From NCBI RefSeq assembly GCF_032854445.1, contig NW_027018102.1, forward strand, positions 1-64,000: a stretch of DNA of 64,000 nt, written 5' to 3'. A model generated the notes under the pieces. It worked only from the letters and a program-made list of their open reading frames with translations, made no database searches and was not told where the DNA came from. The stretch comes from Liolophura sinensis (Eukaryota > Mollusca > Polyplacophora > Chitonida > Chitonidae). Shown in pieces: positions 1-11,929 of this stretch; within the stretch, counting starts at the first letter, position 1; each line of letters starts with the position of its first letter. Made by a program: the position numbers and the translations under genes.

Positions 1-122
1 ATTTTTGCCTGGTCCTTTTGCTAATTGAAATCGGCTACATTAACTATGTACAATCGCGACTGGTCATTACTATATTCAACATTTCATTATAAGTTATGTG
101 CCCTTCGGTAGCCCAGACGACG
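1..122 (+). repeat. Partial unit at left edge, matching the aberrant-junction tail
   Basis: Bases 1-123 are identical to 5078-5200, including the rare TGGTCCTTTTGC (others have TCTTTTTGC or TCATTTTGC). That variant is otherwise seen only at about 5088 and 6863, inside the two truncated-unit insertions. The next unit (start 123) also shares GCAATTGGACC and TTTGTATGG with the units at 5200 and 6975. The left window edge therefore most likely lies just inside a third copy of the truncated-unit insertion, whose junction is outside the window. Confidence 0.75.
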
Positions 123-1772
123 TCAAATCTTTGGGCCAAGCCCATTTAACTCACCCAGCAAATGTCTTACTTCTAAGTCGAAGACAAACTCAATGTCTTT
201 ATCTACATGTAGAAAAACCACACCATTTGTATATAAAAAAACACAAGGTACTTGATACAATCCGCTGTAAAAAGTACAATTGAACACTGACCCACATCAA
301 TAAGGTGCCAAAAGATGCGCAATTGGACCAGGCATCTCCAGCTGTTGAAAAAAATTGCAAATTTGTATGGTTTCCATGGAGTAAGAGCCGTTGCTGGGCA
401 CGTGATCTTGACATCATTGATTATTCATTTGTGGCTACAGCCAAAAGTATTGGTCGGAGAGCAACGCGGTTTGCACCATTCGATTTCTCGTCACAAAATA
501 CGTCGGATTAGCCTCTTACCAGCAGCATTGGAACAGTTTTTCCACTTTTGGATTTTTGCCTGGTCTTTTTGCTTATTGAAATCGGGTACATTAGCTATGT
601 ACAATCGCGACTGGTCATTACTATATTCAATTTTTCATTATAAGTTATGTGCCCTTCGGTAGCCCAGACGACGTCAAATCTTTGGGCCAAGCCCATTTAA
701 CTCACCCAGCAAATGTCTTACTTCTAAGTCGAAGACAAACTCAATGTCTTTATCTACATGTAGAAAAACCACACCATTTGTATATAAAAAAAACAAAAGG
801 TACTTGATACAATCCGCTGTAAAAAGTACAATTGAACACTGACCCACATCAATAAGGTGCCAAAGGATGCGCAATTGGGCCAGGCATCTCCAGCTGTTGA
901 AAAATTGCAAATTTCCTTGGTTTCCATGGAGTAAGAGCCGTTGCTGGGCACGTGATCTTGACATCATTGATTATTCATTTGTGGCTACAGCCAAAAGTAT
1001 TGGTCGGAGAGCAACGCGGTTTGCACCATTCGATTTCTCGTCACAAAATACGTCGGATTAGTCTCTTACCAGCAGCATTGGAACAGTTTTTCCACTTTTG
1101 GATTTTTGCCTGGTCTTTTTGCGAATTGAAATCGGCTACATTAACTATGTACAATCGCGACTGGTCATTACTATATTCAACTTTTCATTATAAGTTATGT
1201 GCCCTTCGGTAGCCCAGACGACGTCAAATCTTTGGGCCAAGCCCATTTAACTCACCCAACAAATGTCTTACTTCTAAGTCGAAGACAAACTCAATGTCTT
1301 TATCTACATGTAGAAAAACCACACCATTTGTATATAAAAAAAACACAAGGTACTTGATACAATCCGCTGTAAAAAGTACAATTGAACACTGACCCACATC
1401 AATAAGGTGCCAAAGGATGCGCAATTGGGCCAGGCATCTCCAGCTGTTGAAAAATTGGAAATTTCCTTGGTTTCCATGGAGTAAGAGCCGTTGCTGGGCA
1501 CGTGATCTTGACATCATTGATTATTCACTTGTGGCTACAGCCAAAAGTATTGGTCGGAGAGCAACGCGGTTTGCACCATTCGATTTCTCGTCAAAATACG
1601 TCGGATTAGCCTCTTACCAGCAGCATTGGAACAGTTTTTCTACTTTTGGATTTTTGGCCTGGTCTTTTTGCTAATTGAAATCGGCTACATTAACTATGTA
1701 CAATCGCGACTGGTCATTACTATATTCAACATTTCATTATAAGTTATGTGCCCTTCGGTAGCCCAGACGACG

Positions 1773-4524
1773 TCAAATCTTTGGGCCAAGCCCATTTAAC
1801 TCACCCAACAAATGTCTTACTTCTAAGTCGAAGACAAACTCAATGTCTTTATCTACATGTAGAAAAACCACACCATTTGTGTATAAAAAAAAACAAAAGG
1901 TACTTGATACAATCCGCTGTAAAAAGTACAATTGAACACTGACCCACATCAATAAGGTGCCAAAGGATGCGCAATTGGGCCAGGCATCTCCAGCTGTTGA
2001 AAAATTGCAAATTTCCTTGGTTTCCATGGAGTAAGAGCCGTTGCTGGGCACGTGATCTTGACATCATTGATTATTCATTTGTGGCTACAGCCAAAAGTAT
2101 TGGTCGGAGAGCAACGCGGTTTGCACCATTCGATTTCTCGTCACAAAATACGTCGGATTAGCCTCTTACCAGCAGCATTGGAACAGTTTTTCCACTTTTG
2201 GATTTTTGCCTGGTCTTTTTGCGAATTGAAATCGGCTACATTAACTATGTACAATCGCGACTGGTCATTACTATATTCAACTTTTCATTATAAGTTATGT
2301 GCCCTTCGGTAGCCCAGACGACGTCAAATCTTTGGGCCAAGCCCATTTAACTCACCCAGCAAATGTCTTACTTCTAAGTCGAAGACAAACTCAATGTCTT
2401 TATCTACATGTAGAAAAACCACACCATTTGTATATAAAAAAAACAAAAGGTACTTGATACAATCCGCTGTAAAAAGTACAATTGAACACTGACCCACATC
2501 AATAAGGTGCCAAAGGATGCGCAATTGGGCCAGGCATCTCCAGCTGTTGAAAAATTGCAAATTTCCTTGGTTTCCATGGAGTAAGAGCCGTTGCTGGGCA
2601 CGTGATCTTGACATCATTGATTATTCATTTGTGGCTACAGCCAAAAGTATTGGTCGGAGAGCAACGCGGTTTGCACCATTCGATTTCTCGTCACAAAATA
2701 CGTCGGATTAGCCTCTTACCAGCAGCAATGGAACAGTTTTTCCACTTTTGGATTTTTGCCTGGTCATTTTGCTAATTGAAATCGGCTACATTAACTATGT
2801 ACAATCGCGACTGGTCATTACTATATTCAACATTTCATTATAAGTTATGTGCCCTTCGGTAGCCCAGACGACGTCAAATCTTTGGGCCAAGCCCATTTAA
2901 CTCACCCAGCAAATGTCTTACTTCTAAGTCGAAGACAAACTCAATGTCTTAATCTACATGTAGAAAAACCACACCATTTGTATATAAAAAAAACACAAGG
3001 TACTTGATACAACCCGCTGTAAAAAGTACAATTGAACACTGACCCACATCAATAAGGTGCCAGAGGATGCGCAATTGGGTCAGGCATCTCCAGCTGTTGA
3101 AAAATTGCAAATTTCCTTGGTTTCCATGGAGTAAGAGCCGTTGCTGGGCACGTGATCTTGACATCATTGATTATTCATTTGTGGCTACAGCCAAAAGTAT
3201 TGGTCGGAGAGCAACGCGGTTTGCACCATTCGATTTCTCGTCACAAAATACGTCGGATTAGCCTCTTACCAGCAGCATTGGAACAGTTTTTCCACTTTTG
3301 GATTTTTGCCTGGTCATTTTGCTAATTGAAATCGGCTACATTAACTATGTACAATCGCGACTGGTCATTACTATATTCAACATTTCATTATAAGTTATGT
3401 GCCCTTCGGTAGCCCAGACGACGTCAAATCTTTGGGCCAAGCCCATTTAACTCACCCAACAAATGTCTTACTTCTAAGTCGAAGACAAACTCAATGTCTT
3501 TATCTACATGTAGAAAAACCACACCATTTGTATATAAAAAAAACAAAACGTACTTGATACAATCCGCTGTAAAAAGTACAATTGAACACTGACCCACATC
3601 AATAAGGTGCCAAAGGATGCGCAATTGGGCCAGGCATCTCCAGCTGTTGAAAAATTGCAAATTTCCTTGGTTTCCATGGAGTAAGAGCCGTTGCTGGGCA
3701 CGTGATCTTGACATCATTGATTATTCATTTGTGGCTACAGCCAAAAGTATTGGTCGGAGAGCAACGCGGTTTGCACCATTCGATTTCTCGTCACAAAATA
3801 CGTCGGATTAGCCTCTTACCAGCAGCATTGGAACAGTTTTTCCACTTTTGGATTTTTGCCTGGTCTTTTTGCTAATTTAAATCGGCTACATTAACTATGT
3901 ACAATCGCGACTGGTCATTACTATATTCAACATTTCATTATAAGTTATGTGCCCTTCGGTAGCCCAGACGACGTCAAATCTTTGGGCCAAGCCCATTTAA
4001 CTCACCCAGCAAATGTCTTACTTCTAAGTCGAAGACAAACTCAATGTCTTTATCTACATGTAGAAAAACCACACCATTTGTATATAAAAAAAACAAAACG
4101 TACTTGATACAATCCGCTGTAAAAAGTACAATTGAACACTGACCCACATCAATAAGGTGCCAAAGGATGCGCAATTGGGCCAGGCATCTCCAGCTGTTGA
4201 AAAATTGCAAATTTCCTTGGTTTCCATGGAGTAAGAGCCGTTGCTGGGCACGTGATCTTGACGTCATTGATTATTCATTTGTGGCTACAGCCAAAAGTAT
4301 TGGTCGGAGAGCAACGCGGTTTGCACCATTCGATTTCTCGTCACAAAATACGTCGGATTAGCCTCTTACCAGCAGCATTGGAACAGTTTTTTCCACTTTT
4401 GGATTTTTGCCTGGTCTTTTTGCTAATTTAAATCGGCTACATTAACTATGTACAATCGCGACTGGTCATTACTATATTCAACATTTCATTATAAGTTATG
4501 TGCCCTTCGGTAGCCCAGACGACG
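1773..4524 (+). repeat. Five-unit block, first copy (partner 8074-10830)
   Basis: Five consecutive units share ordered rare variants with the units at 8074-10279: GTGTATAAA (about 1879 and 8179), AGCAGCAATGG (about 2727 and 9027), CTTAATCTACATG (about 2948 and 9251), CAACCCGC, GCTAATTTAAATC ends, and TGACGTCA (4259 and 10565). The offset is about 6.3 kb, drifting by a few bases because the second copy contains extra single-base indels. Confidence 0.8.
4259..4266. promoter_or_regulatory. Full CRE-type palindrome TGACGTCA
   Basis: One A-to-G change turns the usual TGACATCA into the perfect bZIP (CRE/ATF) consensus palindrome. It is present in only three units of the window (here, 6035 and 10565), all descended from the same subtype. 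Function is unproven. Confidence 0.35.
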
Positions 4525-5053
4525 TCAAATCTTTGGGCCAAGCCCATTTAACTCACCCAGCAAATGTCTTACTTCTAAGTCGAAGACAAACTCAATGTCT
4601 TTATCTACATGTAGAAAAACCACACCATTTGTATATAAAAAAAACACAAGGTACTTGATACAATCCGCTGTAAAATGTACAATTGAACACTGACCCACAT
4701 TAATAAGGTGGCAAAGGATGAGCAATTGGGCCAGGCATCTCCAGCTGTTGAAAAATTGCAAATTTCCTTGGTTTCCATGGAGTAAGAGCCGTTGCTGGGC
4801 ACGTGATCTTGACATCATTGATTATTCATTTGTGGCTACAGCCAAAGGTATTGGTCGGAGAGTAACGCGGTTTGCACCATTCGATTTCTCGTCACAAAAT
4901 ACGTCGGATTAGCCTCTTACCAGCAGCATTGGAACAGTTTTTCCACTTTTGGATTTTTGCCTGGTCATTTTGCTAATTGAAATCGGCTACATTAACTATG
5001 TACAATCGCGACTGGTCATTACTATATTCAACATTTCATTATAAGTTATGTGC

Positions 5054-5178
5054 TTTTATGAGTTTTTCCACTTTTGGATTTTTGCCTGGTCCTTTTGCTA
5101 ATTGAAATCGGCTACATTAACTATGTACAATCGCGACTGGTCATTACTATATTCAACATTTCATTATAAGTTATGTGC
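5054..5178 (+). repeat. 125-bp insertion: 8-bp filler plus truncated monomer
   Basis: The unit starting at 4525 runs normally to TTATGTGC at 5053. The next eight bases, TTTTATGA (5054-5061), match no monomer position. From 5062 the sequence jumps back to GTTTTTCCAC and repeats the last 117 bp of a monomer (to 5178), then continues into a normal unit at 5200. This gives the 675-bp interval. The structure looks like an illegitimate join with filler DNA, later copied with the array. Confidence 0.9.
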
Positions 5179-6034
5179 CCTTCGGTAGCCCAGACGACGT
5201 CAAATCTTTGGGCCAAGCCCATTTAACTCACCCAGCAAATGTCTTACTTCTAAGTCGAAGACAAACTCAATGTCTTTATCTACATGTAGAAAAACCACAC
5301 CATTTGTATATAAAAAAACAAAAGGTACTTGATACAATCCGCTGTAAAAGGTACAATTAAACACTGACCCACATCAATAAGGTGCCAAAAGATGCGCAAT
5401 TGGACCAGGCATCTCCAGCTGTTGAAAAATTGCAAATTTGTATGGTTTCCATGGAATAAGAGCCGTTGCTGGGCACGTGATCTTGACATCATTGATTATT
5501 CATTTGTGGCTACAGCCAAAAGTATTGGTCGGAGAGCAACGCGGTTTGCACCATTCGATTTCTCGTCACAAAATACGTCGGATTAGCCTCTTACCAGCAG
5601 CATTGGAAACAGTTTTTCCACTTTTGGATTTTTGCCTGGTCTTTTTGCTTATTGAAATCGGGTACATTAGCTATGTACAATCGCGACTGGTCATTACTAT
5701 ATTCAACTTTTCATTATAAGTTATGTGCCCTTCGGTAGCCCAGACGACGTCAAATCTTTGGGCCAAGCCCATTTAACTCACCCAGCAAATGTCTTACTTC
5801 TAAGTCGAAGACAAACTCAATGTCTTTATCTACATGTAGAAAAACCACACCATTTGTATATAAAAAAAACAAAAGGTACTTGATACAATCCGCTGTAAAA
5901 AGTACAATTGAACACTGACCCACATCAATAAGGTGCCAAAGGATGCGCAATTGGGCCAGGCATCTCCAGCTGTTGAAAAATTGCAAATTTCCTTGGTTTC
6001 CATGGAGTAAGAGCCGTTGCTGGGCACGTGATCT

Positions 6035-6042
6035 TGACGTCA
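6035..6042. promoter_or_regulatory. Full CRE-type palindrome TGACGTCA (copy 2)
   Basis: The same variant as at 4259, inherited through the 1,775-bp duplication. Confidence 0.35.
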
Positions 6043-6828
6043 TTGATTATTCATTTGTGGCTACAGCCAAAAGTATTGGTCGGAGAGCAACGCGGTTTGC
6101 ACCATTCGATTTCTCGTCACAAAATACGTCGGATTAGCCTCTTACCAGCAGCATTGGAACAGTTTTTCCACTTTTGGATTTTTGCCTGGTCTTTTTGCTA
6201 ATTTAAATCGGCTACATTAACTATGTACAATCGCGACTGGTCATTACTATATTCAACATTTCATTATAAGTTATGTGCCCTTCGGTAGCCCAGACGACGT
6301 CAAATCTTTGGGCCAAGCCCATTTAACTCACCCAGCAAATGTCTTACTTCTAAGTCGAAGACAAACTCAATGTCTTTATCTACATGTAGAAAAACCACAC
6401 CATTTGTATAAAAAAAAAACACAAGGTACTTGATACAATCCGCTGTAAAATGTACAATTGAACACTGACCCACATTAATAAGGTGGCAAAGGATGAGCAA
6501 TTGGGCCAGGCATCTCCAGCTGTTGAAAAATTGCAAATTTCCTTGGTTTCCATGGAGTAAGAGCCGTTGCTGGGCACGTGATCTTGACATCATTGATTAT
6601 TCATTTGTGGCTACAGCCAAAGGTATTGGTCGGAGAGTAACGCGGTTTGCACCATTCGATTTCTCGTCACAAAATACGTCGGATTAGCCTCTTACCAGCA
6701 GCATTGGAACAGTTTTTCCACTTTTGGATTTTTGCCTGGTCATTTTGCTAATTGAAATCGGCTACATTAACTATGTACAATCGCGACTGGTCATTACTAT
6801 ATTCAACATTTCATTATAAGTTATGTGC

Positions 6829-6953
6829 TTTTATGAGTTTTTCCACTTTTGGATTTTTGCCTGGTCCTTTTGCTAATTGAAATCGGCTACATTAACTATG
6901 TACAATCGCGACTGGTCATTACTATATTCAACATTTCATTATAAGTTATGTGC
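6829..6953 (+). repeat. Second copy of the filler and truncated monomer
   Basis: The structure is identical to 5054-5178, offset by exactly 1,775 bp: TTTTATGA at 6829-6836, then 117 bp of monomer tail with the private TGGTCCTTTTGC. It was carried along by the 1,775-bp duplication rather than arising independently. Confidence 0.9.
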
Positions 6954-8073
6954 CCTTCGGTAGCCCAGACGACGTCAAATCTTTGGGCCAAGCCCATTTA
7001 ACTCACCCAGCAAATGTCTTACTTCTAAGTCGAAGACAAACTCAATGTCTTTATCTACATGTAGAAAAACCACACCATTTGTATATAAAAAAACAAAAGG
7101 TACTTGATACAATCCGCTGTAAAAGGTACAATTAAACACTGACCCACATCAATAAGGTGCCAAAAGATGCGCAATTGGACCAGGCATCTCCAGCTGTTGA
7201 AAAATTGCAAATTTGTATGGTTTCCATGGAATAAGAGCCGTTGCTGGGCACGTGATCTTGACATCATTGATTATTCATTTGTGGCTACAGCCAAAAGTAT
7301 TGGTCGGAGAGCAACGCGGTTTGCACCATTCGATTTCTCGTCACAAAATACGTCGGATTAGCCTCTTACCAGCAGCATTGGAACAGTTTTTCCACTTTTG
7401 GATTTTTGCCTGGTCTTTTTGCTTATTGAAATCGGGTACATTAGCTATGTACAATCGCGACTGGTCATTACTATATTCAACTTTTCATTATAAGTTATGT
7501 GCCCTTCGGTAGCCCAGACGACGTCAAATCTTTGGGCCAAGCCCATTTAACTCACCCAGCAAATGTCTTACTTCTAAGTCGAAGACAAACTCAATGTCTT
7601 TATCTACATGTAGAAAAACCACACCATTTGTATATAAAAAAAACAAAAGGTACTTGATACAATCCGCTGTAAAAAGTACAATTGAACACTGACCCACATC
7701 AATAAGGTGCCAAAGGATGCGCAATTGGGCCAGGCATCTCCAGCTGTTGAAAAATTGCAAATTTCCTTGGTTTCCATGGAGTAAGAGCCGTTGCTGGGCA
7801 CGTGATCTTGACATCATTGATTATTCATTTGTGGCTACAGCCAAAAGTATTGGTCGGAGAGCAACGCGGTTTGCACCATTCGATTTCTCGTCACAAAATA
7901 CGTCGGATTAGCCTCTTACCAGCAGCATTGGAACAGTTTTTCCACTTTTGGATTTTTGCCTGGTCTTTTTGCGAATTGAAATCGGCTACATTAACTATGT
8001 ACAATCGCGACTGGTCATTACTATATTCAACTTTTCATTATAAGTTATGTGCCCTTCGGTAGCCCAGACGACG

Positions 8074-10830
8074 TCAAATCTTTGGGCCAAGCCCATTTAA
8101 CTCACCCAACAAATGTCTTACTTCTAAGTCGAAGACAAACTCAATGTCTTTATCTACATGTAGAAAAACCACACCATTTGTGTATAAAAAAAACAAAAGG
8201 TACTTGATACAATCCGCTGTAAAAAGTACAATTGAACACTGACCCACATCAATAAGGTGCCAAAGGATGCGCAATTGGGCCAGGCATCTCCAGCTGTTGA
8301 AAAATTGCAAATTTCCTTGGTTTCCATGGAGTAAGAGCCGTTGCTGGGCACGTCATCTTGACATCATTGATTATTCATTTGTGGCTACAGCCAAAAGTAT
8401 TGGTCGGAGAGCAACGCGGTTTGCACCATTCGATTTCTCGTCACAAAATACGTCGGATTAGCCTCTTACCAGCAGCATTGGAACAGTTTTTCCACTTTTG
8501 GATTTTTGCCTGGTCTTTTTGCGAATTGAAATCGGCTACATTAACTATGTACAATCGCGACTGGTCATTACTATATTCAACTTTTCATTATAAGTTATGT
8601 GCCCTTCGGTAGCCCAGACGACGTCAAATCTTTGGGCCAAGCCCATTTAACTCACCCAGCAAATGTCTTACTTCTAAGTCGAAGACAAACTCAATGTCTT
8701 TATCTACATGTAGAAAAACCACACCATTTGTATATAAAAAAAACAAAAGGTACTTGATACAATCCGCTGTAAAAAGTACAATTGAACACTGACCCACATC
8801 AATAAGGTGCCAAAGGATGCGCAATTGGGCCAGGCATCTCCAGCTGTTGAAAAATTGCAAATTTCCTTGGTTTCCATGGAGTAAGAGCCGTTGCTGGGCA
8901 CGTGATCTTGACATCATTGATTATTCATTTGTGGCTACAGCCAAAAGTATTGGTCGGAGAGAAACGCGGTTTGCACCATTCGATTTCTCGTCACAAAATA
9001 CGTCGGATTAGCCTCTTACCAGCAGCAATGGAACAGTTTTTCCACTTTTGGATTTTTGCCTGGTCATTTTGCTAATTGAAATCGGCTACATTAACTATGT
9101 ACAATCGCGACTGGTCATTACTATATTCAACATTTCATTATAAGTTATGTGCCCTTCGGTAGCCCAGACGACGTCAAATCTTTGGGCCAAGCCCATTTAA
9201 CTCACCCAGCAAATGTCTTACTTCTAAAGTCGAAGACAAAACTCAATGTCCTTAATCTACATGTAGAAAAACCACACCATTTGTATATAAAAAAAACACA
9301 AGGTACTTGATACAACCCGCTGTAAAAAGTACAATTGAACACTGACCCACATCAATAAGGTGCCAAAGGATGCGCAATTGGGCCAGGCATCTCCAGCTGT
9401 TGAAAAATTGCAAATTTCCTTGGTTTCCATGGAGTAAGAGCCGTTGCTGTGGCACGTGATCTTGACATCATTGATTATTCATTTGTGGCTACAGCCAAAA
9501 GTATTGGTCGGAGAGCAACGCGGTTTGCACCATTCGATTTCTCGTCACAAAATACGTCGGATTAGCCTCTTACCAGCAGCATTGGAACAGTTTTTCCACT
9601 TTTGGATTTTTGCCTGGTCATTTTGCTAATTGAAATCGGCTACATTAACTATGTACAATCGCGACTGGTCATTACTATATTCAACATTTCATTATAAGTT
9701 ATGTGCCCTTCGGTAGCCCAGACGACGTCAAATCTTTGGGCCAAGCCCATTTAACTCACCCAACAAATGTCTTACTTCTAAGTCGAAGACAATCTCAATG
9801 TCTTTATCTACATGTAGAAAAACCACACCATTTGTATATAAAAAAAACAAAAGGTACTTGATACAATCCGCTGTAAAAAGTACAATTGAACACTGACCCA
9901 CATCAATAAGGTGCCAAAGGATGCGCAATTGGGCCAGCATCTCCAGCTGTTGAAAAATTGCAAATTTCCTTGGTTTCCATGGAGTAAGAGCCGTTGCTGG
10001 GCACGTGATCTTGACATCATTGATTATTCATTTGTGGCTACAGCCAAAAGTATTGGTCGGAGAGCAACGCGGTTTGCACCATTCGATTTCTCGTCACAAA
10101 ATACGTCGGATTAGCCTCTTACCAGCAGCATTGGAACAGTTTTTCCACTTTTGGATTTTTGCCTGGTCTTTTTGCTAATTTAAATCGGCTACATTAAACT
10201 ATGTACAATCGCGACTGGTCATTACTATATTCAACAATTTCATTATAAGTTATGTGCCCTTCGGTAGCCCAGACGACGTCAAATCTTTGGGCCAAGCCCA
10301 TTTAACTCACCCAGCAAATGTCTTACTTCTAAGTCGAAGACAAACTCAATGTCTTTATCTACATGTAGAAAAACCACACCATTTGTATATAAAAAAAAAC
10401 AAAACGTACTTGATACAATCCGCTGTAAAAAGTACAATTGAACACTGACCCACATCAATAAGGTGCCAAAGGATGCGCAATTGGGCCAGGCATCTCCAGC
10501 TGTTGAAAAATTGCAAATTTCCTTGGTTTCCATGGAGTAAGAGCCGTTGCTGGGCACGTGATCTTGACGTCATTGATTATTCATTTGTGGCTACAGCCAA
10601 AAGTATTGGTCGGAGAGCAACGCGGTTTGCACCATTCGATTTCTCGTCACAAAATACGTCGGATTAGCCTCTTACCAGCAGCATTGGAACAGTTTTTCTA
10701 CTTTTGGATTTTTGCCTGGTCGTTTTGCGAATTGAAATCGGGCTACATTAACTATGTACAATCGCGACTGGTCATTACTATATTCAACTTTTCATTATAA
10801 GTTATGTGCCCTTCGGTAGCCCAGACGACG
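8074..10830 (+). repeat. Five-unit block, second copy (partner 1773-4524)
   Basis: The ordered variants match 1773-4524. Private differences are CACGTCATC near 8351, GAGAAACGCGG near 8960, GACAATCTC near 9790 and a cluster of single-base indels from 9225 to 10235. Most of the extra length relative to the first copy comes from those indels. Confidence 0.8.
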
Positions 10831-11600
10831 TCAAATCTTTGGGCCAAGCCCATTTAACTCACCCAACAAATGTCTTACTTCTAAGTCGAAGACAAACTCA
10901 ATGTCTTTATCTACATGTAGAAAAACCACACCATTTGTATATAAAAAAAACACAAGGTACTTGATACAATCCGCTGTAAAAAGTACAATTGAACACTGAC
11001 CCACATCAATAAGGTGCCAAAGGCTGCGCAATTGGGCCAGGCATCTCCAGCTGTTGAAAAATTGGAAATTTCCTTGGTTTCCATGGAGTAAGAGCCGTTG
11101 CTGGGCACGTGATCTTGACATCATTGATTATTCATTTGTGGCTACAGCCAAAAGTATTGGTCGGAGAGCAACGCGGTTTGCACCATTCGATTTCTCGTCA
11201 CAAAATACGTCGGATTAGCCTCTTACCAGCAGCATTGGAACAGTTTTTCTACTTTTGGATTTTTGCCTGGTCTTTTTGCTAATTTAAATCGGCTACATTA
11301 ACTATGTACAATCGCGACTGGTCATTACTATATTCAACATTTCATTATAAGTTATGTGCCCTTCGGTAGCCCAGACGACGTCAAATCTTTGGGGCCAAGC
11401 CCATTTAACTCACCCAGCAAATGTCTTACTTCTAAGTCGAAGACAAACTCAATGTCTTTATCTACATGTAGAAAACCACACCATTTGTATATAAAAAAAA
11501 CACAAGGTACTTGATACAATCCGCTGTAAAAAGTACAATTGAACACTGACCCACATCAATAAGGTGCCAAAGGATGCGCAATTGGCCAGGCATCTCCAGC
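9174..11600 (+). repeat. Satellite units with clustered single-base indels
   Basis: Within otherwise typical units there are extra or missing single bases: an extra A near 9226 and 9240, an extra C near 9250, an extra T near 9449, a lost G near 9937, an extra A near 10198 and 10235, an extra G near 10741 and 11393, and a lost A near 11474 and G near 11585. Intervals are 554, 551, 552, 550 and 549. The indels fall mostly in short homopolymers, so sequence error is likely, although real variation cannot be excluded. Confidence 0.65.
10565..10572. promoter_or_regulatory. Full CRE-type palindrome TGACGTCA (copy 3)
   Basis: The same variant as at 4259, inherited through the five-unit duplication. 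This unit also shares CAAAACG downstream of the TATA-like tract. Confidence 0.35.
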
Positions 11601-11929
11601 TGTTGAAAAATTGCAAATTTCCTTGGTTTCCATGGAGTAAGAGCCGTTGCTGGGCACGTGATCTTGACATCATTGATTATTCATTTGTGGCTACAGCCAA
11701 AAGTATTGGTCGGAGAGCAACGCGGTTTGCACCATTAGATTTCTCGTCACAAAATACGTCGGATTAGCCTCTTACCAGCAGCATTGGAACAGTTTTTCCA
11801 CTTTTGGATTTTTGCCTGGTCTTTTTGCTAATTGAAATCGGCTACATTAACTATGTACAATCGCGACTGGTCATTACTATATTCAACTTTTCATTATAAG
11901 TTATGTGCCCTTCGGTAGCCCAGACGACG
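10831..11929 (+). repeat. Transition units between the 11-kb block and the alternating domain
   Basis: The unit at 10831 shares ATTGGAAATTT and CCCAACAAAT with the unit at 1224, and has a private AGGCTGCGC. The unit at 11381 carries CCATTAGATTT, which it shares only with the unit at 12481. These links place the domain boundary here: markers to the left belong to the nine-unit pattern, those to the right to the alternating pattern. Confidence 0.6.

Larger units (their letters stand above)
123..5199 (+). repeat. Nine-unit segment, first copy of a partly repeated block
   Basis: The nine units from 123 to 4525 carry an ordered set of private variants: GGACC with TTGTATGG (unit 1), GCGAATTG ends (unit 2), ATTGGAAATTT (unit 3), GTGTATAAA (unit 4), CAGCAATGG (unit 5), CTTAATCTAC with CAACCCGC (unit 6), CAAAACG (units 7 and 8), GACGTCATT (unit 8), and AAAATGTAC with GATGAGC (unit 9). 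Much of the order recurs at 5200-10830: unit 10 matches unit 1, units 11-13 match 8, 9 and 1, unit 14 matches 2, and units 15-19 match 4-8. Unit 3 has no counterpart at that place, but a similar unit lies at 10831. Confidence 0.75.
3974..5749 (+). repeat. 1,775-bp block containing a truncated unit, first copy
   Basis: Three units (starts 3974, 4525, 5200) plus the 125-bp insertion recur as 5750, 6300 and 6975. Shared markers are GACGTCATT, then AAAATGTAC with GATGAGC and AAAGGTATTGG, then the filler junction, then GGACC with AAAGGTACAATTAAAC. The two copies are adjacent, so this is a direct tandem duplication whose period is not a multiple of 550. Differences include one extra T near 4391, an extra A near 5608 and a TATATAAAA to TATAAAAAA change near 6411. 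Confidence 0.88.
5750..7523 (+). repeat. 1,775-bp block containing a truncated unit, second copy
   Basis: This is the second copy of the block at 3974-5749, with the same ordered variants and the same truncated-unit junction. After it, the sequence continues with the unit at 7524, which resembles the unit at 674, consistent with the first unit of the block being the equivalent of the unit at 123. Confidence 0.88.

Noticed and set aside
674-967. A 97-codon minus-strand open frame recurring in most units
   Set aside because: It recurs only because the units are near-identical copies. It overlaps other frames of similar length on both strands, has no recognisable domain, and is broken by the natural A-run length variation (for example at 1773 and 10279). 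There is no sign of codon-level selection.
867-1061. A 64-codon plus-strand open frame recurring in most units
   Set aside because: Same reasoning: high copy identity preserves any frame without a stop. No known protein family is recognised, and the frame overlaps the minus-strand and second plus-strand frames.
5054-5178. Mobile element insertion at the register break
   Set aside because: The inserted 125 bp are a monomer tail plus an 8-bp filler. There are no terminal repeats, target-site duplication or foreign sequence.
7503-7519. GTGCCCTTCGGTAGC resembling the 5' end of U6 snRNA
   Set aside because: Only about a dozen bases agree in spirit. The following U6 sequence (conserved ACAGAGA region) is absent from the unit.
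11829-11842. TTGCTAATTGAAA resembling a segment of U4 snRNA
   Set aside because: A 13-base match with no flanking U4 sequence or Sm site in the right place. Most units vary here (GCGAATTG, GCTAATTTAAA).
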